A DNA stretch of 64,000 bases from Dentipellis sp. KUC8613 (taxonomy: Eukaryota > Basidiomycota > Agaricomycetes > Russulales > Hericiaceae): NCBI GenBank assembly GCA_002286715.1, contig NSJX01000001.1, positions 187,835 to 251,834 of the forward strand, given 5' to 3'. The position numbers and the translations under genes were made by a program. Positions 12,031 to 22,240 of the stretch are shown in pieces; position 1 is the stretch's first letter, and every line of letters begins with the position of its first letter. The notes below the pieces were generated by a model. The model saw nothing but the letters and a program-made list of their open reading frames with translations. It did no database searches and was not told the DNA's origin.

Positions 12031-14108
12031 ACCATAGTGTGGAAGATCATCTCCTTTGTGGATCCGTGCACTGTTATTCAGTTGTTCTGCGGACAGCACG
12101 GTGGGCCGTGCCCTCGCTGTCACTATGACCTTCATGCCTTGTACACGTATCTTTAATTCTATCTCTATTCACACGTGTTGGGCGTACATATTCGAGCGGC
12201 GGTGATGACTCCACGCCTCCATAAGCTCTCCAACCGTCAGCCTTCTTGAGTCAAATAGACAATAGGCTCGAAATGAAACTCTCACCCACTGTTCGCTCGA
12301 GCTTCCGAGCAAAGGGGGCGACTTCTTGCAGGTATACAAGCTCCGGCTGCGGTTCATCTATATACGACAAGATTTTCCCGATAAACCAGTTGCGGTCGGA
12401 CATTCGAACGCGAGATCCTGGCGGAGAGATGATGGAGTTGAGTGAAATATACGTAACGCCACCACGTCTTGACGTTTCGGCAATCTGGTGTCCGGAACCT
12501 ATAGCTTAGCCAATATTGTCCCATCCATGTTGCTAGACGCTTGCCATGCAAGATGCCATGCGAGGCGTCCATACTATGGCCCGTAATAAATAAATGGTAG
12601 CCAGAACTCGAGAGGTTGCTGGAGCAACCGAGCTCGATGGGGCCTTGCGTGTAAGCCTGGCTGACCGCATCTGTAGGAGCCCAATTCAATACGGAGGGTG
12701 TACCCACGCTTCCGCAGGGCCCCTTTGAAACTTCAGCTTCAGGGCACGTAGGCGGTCAGACGACGATGTGCCGGTAAACAATCAGACTGTTGATTCGAAG
12801 TGAATCTGGAAACGGTGAGAGAATTTTTGAACTCGGACGGCGTGATAAAACAGGTGAGTAGGAGTTCACCTGGAGCTATCAGATTACACTTGAAATTCCG
12901 TGAAGCGGAGTGTCGCCGAGCTAAGAATACCTACCGTGACCCTGCGGAGTGAGACCCACTTTGTCGCCGATCAGAAGACAGGACTGTCTTCTAGACGAAG
13001 TCAAAATCCAGCCTGTGAGAGGCAGGACACCGCGACGATTGTGCCCTGTAGGCGGAGGGTGGAGATCGTCGGTTCTAGTAGGAGAGTGCCGAGTGGCAGG
13101 CACGCGGAAGTGGCCCTTTTGGCACTTCTTTTGACAGGGGAACCTCTAACAAAGTTCTCACTTCCCCCGAGCCTCGATGCGGATGCGGCGAAGCCGCTCC
13201 GCTTAAACAGTCTCCGTCGAACATGACGATGCCGTGTGCATCCTGGCGGTTCTATATCTGTTTGCGAGTAACGCACCGAGCGTTCTGAAAGCGTCAGCCA
13301 ACCCCTCTAGAGCCAAGTTCTCTGGAAGTCCTCACCACGGCGCAGTTGGCAGATCTCGGGGCCGAAGAGGCGTGCATGAAGCGTTGGTACCTCAGGGTTC
13401 CGCTGAACTTGGCGGTCCGAAGGCGCACCGGAAACAAACCAGGGTGGCCACGTGTGCCAGCGTAGACATCCTGTGAGGCTATCGAGAGAAGTCAAGAAGC
13501 CACAAAGGTAACGAAATTAAGACAGGGGGCTACAGAGGGCGAGCGGTGGTGCCAGATGTTGCTGATACCGAGATAATGCCCAAGCAGCGCCGACTTAGGT
13601 GTTCACAGGGATCAGTCTAGGTCTCATCAATTTCAGATGAGTTTGGGAACGGAGGCTGAGCGGACAGATGGCGCGAAGACACTCACCCGAGCCATGGAGT
13701 GCGTGCTCCAAGCTGAGAAAAAGTTGTTGAATTCGACTAATGCTTAGCGCAGTGCCGTACCCCGAAGAACTGCAGTGGACAGGCACGATGAGTGCCAGCG
13801 AGAGAAAATGCACACTTTGGGGACATCAGAGGCCAGACACTCCCGTCGTAACTCACCGCCCCGGAGCATGCCGCACGTACCAACCGCCCCAGGTCATCGG
13901 AGATGTGAACAGTAGCGAAGCATTGGAAATGACACCTGTCCTGCAAGCACCACGCAGCAGCTTGGGAATTCGAAAACGTGCAAGCTTCGTCGATGATGGC
14001 AAAAGAAAGGAACACAGTTTAGGGGTGGGAGACACGCTCATGGGGAACATATACGAAACTGCGTACCACTGTCACTGGTGTCTTTCGGTCCCTCGACTCT
14101 AGAATTTG
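12031..14108. other. gene-poor stretch between CFA synthase and Arl2
   Basis: This is the 3' flank of two convergent genes. I found no spliced reading with a recognisable domain over these 2 kb. The only item noted is a 50-codon minus-strand frame (12251-12403), listed separately. Open frames near 12900-13500 and 13740-14100 lack recognisable motifs and have shadow-like composition. Confidence 0.5.
12251..12403 (-). CDS. small open reading frame, 50 residues, unknown
   Basis: An ATG at 12403 opens a 50-codon frame ending at 12251. It reads MSDRNWFIGKILSYIDEPQP, then ELVYLQEVAPFARKLERTVG, then ESFISSLLSI. The composition is protein-like (charged and aliphatic residues, amphipathic C-terminal half), unlike the Arg/Ser/Pro-rich shadow frames around it. 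No homologue is recognised, no flanking exons were placed, and it could be chance or a gene remnant. Confidence 0.2.
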   Translation of the reverse strand: MSDRNWFIGKILSYIDEPQPELVYLQEVAPFARKLERTVGESFISSLLSI

Positions 14109-15008
14109 TCAATATGTGGGAGTCAGGGCTGGTTGGTCGCCGTTAGAAGCCTCGTGCCCTGTGCCAGTTGTGCTGTAGTATATCCTACTAGCCACGTTGT
14201 TAACCACCCAGTCCAAACCCTGGAGCAAGTTCTTTCCTGTGACCGCACTGCACGACCAAATGCTCCATTCGTGCGATTTGATAGAGCGCAGATCCAAAGC
14301 CTTCGTGACCCGACCGATCAGCCAGTCTATCAAGGCCTAGCCGGATGCATCACAATGACGCACCTCTTCAATTTCACGGTCTGACATGGATCCTTGAATA
14401 TCTTGTTTATTGGCAAAGACGAGAAGTGATGCACCTGCCAACCTCTACAAGCAGGGAAGTCGTCAGTCAAAGACAAGTGCCTTCCGACACAAAAAAGACG
14501 TACATCCTCGAGAAGGAGACTGTGCAGCTCCTCCTTGCAGTCGCGCATCCGCATCCTGTCGCCGGAGTCCACCACCCAGACTATTGCATCCGTCTGCTCG
14601 AAGTAGTTCCGCCAGTACGGTCGCAGTGTGCGTTGCCCACCAACGTCCCCTATTACAATGAATCAGAGATGTGAAGACATGGAGACAATGGCGGAGGCTA
14701 TACGAACAGACATTCAAAGTGTACCTGCGTAGATTGATGAATTACCTCCGACTATTACAACGTGTGCAACGCACCTGCCATGAACAAAGGTCTTTATGTT
14801 AAACCCGAGTGTAGGGCTGATGCTCATGATGTCTTCTCCATTCAGCTTTTTCAATATCGTGGTCTTTCCTGCATTATCCAGCCCGCTAGCATCAGCCATG
14901 TCAATGCTTTTGAGTTCGGTGGAAGTAACGTTAGCGCCCTCACAGGAAAAGGATACGCATCTCCTTCTCCTTCTGCCTGTTCTTCCTAATGATCGTCAGT
15001 AAGCCCAT
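14109..15008 (-). CDS. ARL2: ADP-ribosylation factor-like GTPase Arl2 (Alp41 type)
   Basis: Arl2 is a small GTPase that works with tubulin-folding cofactors in making alpha/beta-tubulin dimers. The spliced minus-strand chain (about 203 residues) starts [20 protein letters not shown] at 15008, with Gly2 present. The G1 loop is [19 protein letters not shown], the effector region [20 protein letters not shown]3 [20 protein letters not shown], then [21 protein letters not shown]4 [10 protein letters not shown] and G5 [16 protein letters not shown] 17-bp exon (YTLNV) with a GTTCGT donor joins G2 to G3. The chain runs about 18 residues past the usual end (SRIYYST), with a Ser/Thr/Gly/Pro tail ending TPTY. 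The NGED, HGR and [10 protein letters not shown] motifs favour Arl2 over Arf or Arl3. It is divergent from eIF5B. Confidence 0.93.
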
Positions 15009-15376
15009 GATCTGGGGTATATGGTTCAGAGTGGATATCGGGCGAAGGGTAAGCGGTATAGCGAGTTATTGCAAGGGGTGGGTCTGTAAGGACCTCGTGT
15101 ACCGACAGTTTTGCTAGCAATGCCGGGTCCGCATAATGAGTCATTATCTGGACATATGTTCTGGTAAATGTACCATATTTAGAAGTATATACCCGAAAAA
15201 GAGGGTAAATAACTAGCAAAAAATAAGCATTTATTTTTGTAGTATTGAATTAATCCCGAGGTTCGACTTTGGGGTCCCGGTGTGGGCCCGATTGAATAAT
15301 ATTGGGCTGTGTTTCGCGAGACGGAATCTCGAAAGTCTTGTCTCTTTACCTTCTCCAAGCTACTCCTACTTCAACG
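15009..15376. promoter_or_regulatory. shared upstream region of Arl2 and eIF5B
   Basis: The start codons of Arl2 (minus) and eIF5B (plus) are separated by 368 bp. The middle is A/T-rich (about 15195-15300), unlike the GC-rich coding DNA around it, which suits a bidirectional promoter. A C/T-rich stretch runs into the eIF5B ATG. Confidence 0.45.
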
Positions 15377-18300
15377 ATGGCACCCAAGAAGGGAGGCAAG
15401 AAGTCCAAAAAGCAGGCTGACGACGACTTTTGGTTAGCTTTTCATCAGCAGGAAAGATGTCACTTGTACTGAGCAAGATTTCGCAGGGCAGAGGCAGGAG
15501 AATCTATCGAGAACAACAATGTATCTGAGGCTGCCGCTGCTGACGATGATCTCCCTGCTCAGAAGAGCAAGGTCGGCTTCTCTGCCTTCGCAGCGTTAGG
15601 TGGCGATGACGCTGGAGCGGAGGAGGAGGAAGACTTCGGAGGTCTTATGGTGTGTGCTTTAGGTAGCGCTATTGCACTGACGGATTGATGTACTCACGAT
15701 AATTCACAGTCGACCATCAGAGCCAGTCAAAAGAATAAGAAGGACAAGAAAAAGAAGAAGGCTGGCGACGATGCAGCCGTCTCGTTCGCAGACGGGCCAC
15801 CGCCCGGAGAAGGTTCAGACGCAGAGGCTGCCGCGGCAAAGGGTGATATCTCAGCTGCGAAGAAGCCTGTAGAGATGACTGCGGATGAGCTCGCAGATGA
15901 GGAATGGGGTCCTACGAAAGACAAGGGCAAGAAGGGCAAGAAAGGGAAGGGGAAGAAGGGGAAGGCACAACAGCAGGACGATGAAGATGAAGCTCCTGGT
16001 AAGTATCTCTGACCCATCCAGTAGCCCCATATGCTGATAATTCAGCAGCTCCTTCAGAGCCTGCTGCGGCGGAGGGAATTGAGGCACCAGCTACACCCGC
16101 GACCGAGGCAAAAGAGGATACCAAAAACGACGATGCCGAGGAGGTCGATGGAGACGGCGCGCCTAAAATACTTTCGAAGAAAGAGAAAGAGCGATTGAAG
16201 AAGGAGAAAGAGAAGGTATGTTTGCATGCTTAAAGGCACACGACCATAGATCATTCACGTCTATGATTCTCTCAGGCGCGGAAGAAGGCCCAAGCTGCCG
16301 CAAAGAAAGCTCAAACGGACGCAGAGGGTTCTGCACAGCCAGCTGCTGCTCCGGCACCTGCAGCACCTTCACCTGCAGCGGAGAAGGAGGAAGCGGATGA
16401 GGGTGATGAAGGTGACGCAGCGGGCGAGGGTGATGCGAAGAAGAAAAAGAAGAAGAAGAAGGCTAAGAAGGAGGAGGAACCTGCACCTGCCCCTACCAAA
16501 AAGAAGGGTGGTGCCGGCATCAGTGCGTTGAAGGCTCTTATGGAGGAGAAAAAGCGTCTCGAGGAGGAGGCGAGACAAAGAGAGGAAGAAGAGCGAAAGA
16601 GGATTGAAGAGGAGGAGAGGTTGGCTGAGGAGGAAGCGCGCAGGAAAGAGGAAGAGAAGCAGCGAAAGAAGGAGAAGGAGAAAGTACGTTTGTCGTTCAA
16701 ATTTAACCATACGTCTTCTAATACGACGTGTTCTAGGCGAAGCGCGAGCTTGCTAAGAAGGAGGGTCGTCTGCTAACGAAGAAGCAGAAGGAAGAACAGC
16801 GAGCTGCGGAAATACGCAAGCAGGCTCTTCTGGCATCTGGCGTGCAGATCGAGGGTCTGCAGCAGCAAACAACTGGTGCTACTAAACGTCCGCAATACGG
16901 CACTCGCAAGAAGGGTCCCGCCAAGGGCGCGTCGCCGGCTCAGTCGGCTCCCCAGACCCCTGAGCCGTCTGCCTCCAAAGAGCTTGTCCCCGAAGTCAAG
17001 GAGGAGCCCAAGAAGGAGGCACCCAAGGCCGAAGAAGACGCTAAGAGCGATTGGGATGTCTCCAGTGACGAGGAGCCTGCGAAGGCTGAGAAAGCGAAGG
17101 ACTCTTGGGACGAGTCTAGTGATGAGGAGGATGTGAAGGCGAAGCCAGCTCCTCAAAAAGCAGCTCCTGCGAAAGGTAAGAACACCTTTTCTGTGCAATG
17201 GCTTCATATTCACGTGTCGTATCATTACTCTAGCTAATGGTGCGGCGAAGCCAGCAGCAACAAAGGCTGCGCCCGACGCGAAGGCCGCTCCTCCCGCCCA
17301 GAAGGCCGCCGCTCCTGCGCAGGCGACCAACGGGAAGCCTGCGGCAAAGCCGGCGAATGGCAAACCTGCTGCAAAGCCCGCCGCGGCCAAGGAATCTGAG
17401 AGCGAGGAGTCCGAGTCCGAGTCCGAATCTGAGTCAGAATCTGAATCGGAGGAAGATTCGTCAGAGGATGACAGTGATTCTGACTCTGATGGCATGACAG
17501 CCACGGAGAGATTGGCTGCTCAGAGGAAAGAGGAGGCCGCCGCGAGGAGAGCGAAGGCACATGAGGCGGCCCTCGCTGCGCGGAGCGCAGACAACCTCCG
17601 TAGTCCCATTTGCTGTATCTTGGGTCACGTCGACACGGGTAAAACCAAGCTGTTGGACAAGGTAGGCTCGCTCCGGCTTATTTGGGGTGGTAAGATTCGA
17701 CTTACTTTCTGACAGATTCGTCAAACCAATGTCCAAGAAGGCGAAGCTGGTGGTATCACGCAACAAATTGGTGCGACGTACTTCCCTGTGGAGGCCATCA
17801 AGACGAAGACGGCTGTGTTGAACAAGGTGTGTAGCGCGTTGGTCACCATGCTAGCCATCTCACGTATTTGGCAGGATAACTCGCAAGATTACAAGATTCC
17901 TGGTCTCTTGATCATTGATACCCCAGGACATGAGTCCTTCACCAATTTGCGTACTCGTGGCAGTTCTCTGTGCAACATTGCTATTCTTGTTGTTGATATC
18001 ATGGTAAGTATAAGTATCATATTTCCGGAAATGAATCAGTGCTAAATCTGTCTGTAGCACGGCCTGGAACCTCAAACACTCGAATCTCTTCGTCTCCTGA
18101 GAGACCGAAAGACGCCGTTCATCGTTGCTCTCAACAAGGTCTTGTTTTTCTAAAATTGCGCCTGATGATTCGACTGACTCCAAAATAGATCGATCGTATC
18201 TACGGTTGGGAGGCCACGCCTGATGGTGCTTTCCAGGAATCTCTGGCGAAGCAGAACAAGCACGTGCAGCGTGAATTCGAAGAGCGCGTCAAGCAGACCA

Positions 18301-19939
18301 TTGTGGCATTCGCGGAACAGGGTCTCAACGCCGTACTCTACTACGAGAACAAGAACTTCGCGCGTAACGTGTCTCTTGTGCCGACATCAGCCATCACTGG
18401 CGAGGGCGTGCCCGACATGATCATGCTTTTGGTCAACCTCACGCAGCAGCGTATGAGCGACCGACTTATGTACCTTTCCGAGCTTGAGTGTACAGTCCTC
18501 GAAGTCAAGGTCATCGAAGGATTGGGAACCACTATCGATGTCGTCTTGTCGAACGGTATTCTCCGTGAAGGCGATAGGATCGTGGTCTGCGGTCTCAACG
18601 GACCCATCGTCACTCAAATCCGAGCATTGCTGACACCGCAGCCTCTTCGCGAACTGCGTATTAAGGTACGCATAGTGCCTCACTTGATTGCTGCGTCATC
18701 GCTCACCCAGCCATAGTCTTCGTACGTCCATCACAAGGAAGTCAAGGCCGCGCTCGGTGTCAAGATCACAGCACCAGACCTGGAAAAAGCTATCGCCGGT
18801 TCAAGACTGCTCGTCGTCGGGCCTGATGATGACGAAGACGATTTGCGAGAGGAGGTCATGTCCGACCTTACGTCCTTGCTCAACTCTATCGACAAGTCTG
18901 GCCGCGGTGTCTGCGTCCAGGCCAGCACACTTGGTTCATTGGAGGCGTTGCTCGACTTCTTGAAAGTGAGCAAGATCCCTGTCTCTGGCATCAACATTGG
19001 GCCTGTGCACAAGAAGGATGTTATGCGTGCCGCGACCATGCTGGAGAAGGCACGCGAGCTGGCCTGCATCCTTTGCTTCGATGTCACCGTCGACAAGGAC
19101 GCAGAGCGCATGGCAGAGGATATGGGTATTCGCTTGTTCAAAGGTACGTCATTTACTGGCTGAGAATCGCGTCGGACTGTCTCTGACGTACTCTTTGGCT
19201 GCAGCTGACATTATCTACCACTTGTTTGATGCCTTCACCGCATACAACGCGGAGATCGTTGAGGCAAAGAGGCGAGACGCGGCACCGAGTGCTGTATGGC
19301 CTTGCAGGTTGAAGATCATTGCCTGCTTCTGTAAACGTGACCCCATTATCTTGGGTGTGGATATCCTCGACGGCAACTTGCGCGTCGGCACGCCTCTTTG
19401 CGTGGTGAAGGTCGACCCGGTCACCGGAGCCAAGGATATCATTGAGCTCGGGAAAATGTAAGCACTCAACTTACCTTGTACCCACTGCCTTCATTCAACA
19501 CCCGATCCCACAGTACCTCACTAGAGATCAACCACAAGTCGATGGATGTGAGTTATATTTGCACTGTTTCCGCTCAGAGTTTGGGGTTGACTTGTCATAA
19601 CAGCTCGTCAAGAAGGCGCAAGCAGGTGGAGGTGTAGCGGTGAAGATCGAGCACGCTGTATATCAGTCCGCGAAGATGTTTGGACGGCACTTTGACGAAA
19701 AGGACGAGATCTACAGCCGCATCACCCGGCAGAGTATCGACGTACTCAAGGTAATGAAATCTCAAATACTTGGGGACATCAATGCTAACCGTCCCTCTAG
19801 GAATCTTTCAAGGCTGACGTGAGCATGGAAGAATGGCAATTGATCAAGGCCCTGAAGCCCGTACGCATCCACCATTTAATCTTTCTGACCGTCGTCGCTC
19901 ACCGACCTTCCCTGTTCACAGCGCCTCAACATTCAGTAA
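15377..19939 (+). CDS. FUN12: eukaryotic translation initiation factor 5B (eIF5B)
   Basis: eIF5B is the IF2-like GTPase that promotes 60S joining and start-site checking at the end of initiation. The gene has about 16 short introns and encodes roughly 1,230 residues. The N-terminal half is low complexity: Lys-rich blocks ([13 protein letters not shown]), a long Glu/Lys/Arg coiled-coil-like region around 16520-16730, and a Ser/Glu-Ser/Asp run near 17400-17490. The GTPase core is clear: G1 [19 protein letters not shown]2 [16 protein letters not shown]3 [17 protein letters not shown] and G4 [15 protein letters not shown]. Domains II-IV follow, with the conserved [20 protein letters not shown] and [20 protein letters not shown]. 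The reading ends WQLIKALKP joined to RLNIQ and TAA at 19939. The start is the first ATG of the lysine-rich leader. Confidence 0.96.
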
Positions 19940-20656
19940 TTGTATCATGGAATATGACTGTCTCATTATCATCGCTTGCATACCGTATGTTGCATCCATC
20001 ACTCACCGCATTGTTGTTGTACAAATCCCCTTGTATCGCAATACACTGACCCAGAAGATCCTGGTCGTTTTGTCTGTTTCAATGGCACACCTTGCAAGAT
20101 ATTTTCCTTCTCACTAATCATCGCGGCGCCTCGGATGGAAACTCGCGATAGTTTTGTAACTGGATTTCATTCCTTTAGGTTGAAGCCTTATAGAGTACGC
20201 TTACTCAGTTCACAATCTCTCATTGTAATCGGTCAGGAACTTCGACGTCGTGGCGAGATGGCGTTGTCTAGGTCGCAATAACCCACATTCAACAGTGTAG
20301 GCGTTGAAGACCAGTGTCATGAAACAAGCCGAAATGGGTACTACGGTCTTTGCAACGCTGTCCGACGCCAGCCAAGACCTTCAACTCTGATAAAACTACC
20401 AAACGATTTTGCTTTATCGCAGTCCGTGCTGCAGAGTGGTCTCAAGTATACGCCTATAGCACTCTTTATCTTCTTTGGGCCAGGCAACGTCATGCAATCG
20501 CGTTCGAGACTAACACTCTCGTGCATCACAGAACCTGGTGGCAGAGCCGAGGAAAGTCATCCCCGTATCACAGGGCCAGACTGTCCTGGATGTCGTCGAG
20601 CCGCCTTCCGAGTCGTCATCATTCCCTTTCCCTCCCTTGTACATAGCAACGGCATC
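19940..20656. other. 3' flank of eIF5B up to the putative transposon
   Basis: This is about 700 bp with no convincing gene. The first part should be the eIF5B 3' UTR (T-rich, with CATTGTTGTTGT-type runs). The short open frames here are not coding-like. Confidence 0.55.
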
Positions 20657-20663
20657 AGTGACG

Positions 20664-20756
20664 CTCAGTAAAAACGGTTAGTCAACAAATTTGATGAAAT
20701 GGACTTTCGATTGCCATTTTGTGGACTTTTACCCTCCTCAGCGACTAGTAACTGAC
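20664..20756 (+). repeat. left arm of 93-bp perfect inverted repeat
   Basis: It begins CTCAGTAAAAACGG and ends AGTAACTGAC, two bases before the gap. It is identical to the reverse complement of 21404-21496. Confidence 0.95.
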
Positions 20757-20758
20757 TA

Positions 20759-21403
20759 NNNNNNNNNNNNNNNNNNNNNNNNNNNNNNNNNNNNNNNNNN
20801 NNNNNNNNNNNNNNNNNNNNNNNNNNNNNNNNNNNNNNNNNNNNNNNNNNNNNNNNNNNNNNNNNNNNNNNNNNNNNNNNNNNNNNNNNNNNNNNNNNNN
20901 NNNNNNNNNNNNNNNNNNNNNNNNNNNNNNNNNNNNNNNNNNNNNNNNNNNNNNNNNNNNNNNNNNNNNNNNNNNNNNNNNNNNNNNNNNNNNNNNNNNN
21001 NNNNNNNNNNNNNNNNNNNNNNNNNNNNNNNNNNNNNNNNNNNNNNNNNNNNNNNNNNNNNNNNNNNNNNNNNNNNNNNNNNNNNNNNNNNNNNNNNNNN
21101 NNNNNNNNNNNNNNNNNNNNNNNNNNNNNNNNNNNNNNNNNNNNNNNNNNNNNNNNNNNNNNNNNNNNNNNNNNNNNNNNNNNNNNNNNNNNNNNNNNNN
21201 NNNNNNNNNNNNNNNNNNNNNNNNNNNNNNNNNNNNNNNNNNNNNNNNNNNNNNNNNNNNNNNNNNNNNNNNNNNNNNNNNNNNNNNNNNNNNNNNNNNN
21301 NNNNNNNNNNNNNNNNNNNNNNNNNNNNNNNNNNNNNNNNNNNNNNNNNNNNNNNNNNNNNNNNNNNNNNNNNNNNNNNNNNNNNNNNNNNNNNNNNNNN
21401 NNN
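20759..21403. other. assembly gap (run of N)
   Basis: There are 645 undetermined bases. The open frames that cross it are artefacts of the Ns and of the mirror-image arms, which give the same peptide on both strands. Confidence 0.99.
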
Positions 21404-21496
21404 GTCAGTTACTAGTCGCTGAGGAGGGTAAAAGTCCACAAAATGGCAATCGAAAGTCCATTTCATCAAATTTGTTGACTAACCGTTTTTACTGAG
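21404..21496 (-). repeat. right arm of 93-bp perfect inverted repeat
   Basis: It starts immediately after the gap and ends CCGTTTTTACTGAG, followed by AGTGACG. It is the exact reverse complement of the left arm. Confidence 0.95.
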
Positions 21497-21503
21497 AGTG
21501 ACG

Positions 21504-22240
21504 CCCTAGTACCACTAGCAACGTCCTGCAACGTCCCCGAGCCTCAAGCTCAAGCTCTACATTGCAGGCTTGCCGACCTGTCGAAATTTGATTTCAAAAG
21601 CAAACAGTCAACAGTAGAAATCTGGTATCCCTTCATGAATGCAACCTTGTCTGACTTGGGTGTTTCGAATGCAAGACAAGCGGCCAAGCTATATGGCCGG
21701 GGTAAATTCACGTACTACTCACTGACACCCGCACATCTGTGTGACGTTGCAGCCGCCCATAGCCAGGGCGTGCTGCATGCATGCAGGGCCGCGGCCCTTA
21801 GGGAGGGACCGGGGACCTATGACAGCACATCCATAGGTAAGTAACCGGGCGCGGTCTATCGAATCCGAATCCAGCCTAACTATGGCTGCGCCGTTGGGGT
21901 CGGATACACCACCGCAGCTCGACTTAGATGCAATTATTCTGCGCATCTTGGCTCCTGCAACTCCCTCATTATGTATCCCGCAGGCAGCGACACCGAAGAT
22001 TCGACATCGAAGTTAGTGGCAGGGTCTCGACCGTACTCATATGTACCGTGTCGATCACCATCAGCTCGAAGGACCAATTGATGAAATGCTGCAATGTATT
22101 CATCAAAGAAGACGTGGTCCTCGTCGGCAAGCCATGGTGCGGGTTCATATATATGGGCCTTTGCCGCAGTCATGGACTCTTACTCTTAATCCCCTCTCGC
22201 GCTGGCAGTATATCTGTGAAGCCGACTTTCAACATCCGTC
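21504..22240. other. upstream region of P450-1
   Basis: No gene was recognised. It lies between the putative transposon and the first P450 and should contain that gene's promoter. The short frames here (for example 21635-21844 on plus) have no recognisable content. Confidence 0.55.
22148..22154 (+). promoter_or_regulatory. TATA-like element upstream of P450-1
   Basis: TATATAT lies 87-93 bp before the P450-1 start codon. Comparable elements lie about 95-110 bp before the two other P450s of the same family. Confidence 0.4.

Larger units (their letters stand above)
20657..21503. mobile_element. putative DNA transposon with long terminal inverted repeats, interior unsequenced
   Basis: Two 93-bp arms (20664-20756 and 21404-21496) are exact reverse complements and start with CTCAGTAAAAACGG. 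Directly outside them the 7-bp sequence AGTGACG occurs on both sides in the same orientation (20657-20663 and 21497-21503), as expected of a target-site duplication. The inside is an N run (20759-21403), so no transposase or cargo can be seen and the true length is unknown. A cut-and-paste element or MITE is the simplest reading. The superfamily is not assigned, since 7 bp is not decisive. The alternative is an assembly artefact at a palindromic contig end, which would not by itself explain the matching flanks. Confidence 0.6.

Noticed and set aside
20691..21469. Long open frames crossing the gap on both strands
   Set aside because: They exist only because Ns are not stops; the mirror-image arms give the same starting peptide on either strand.
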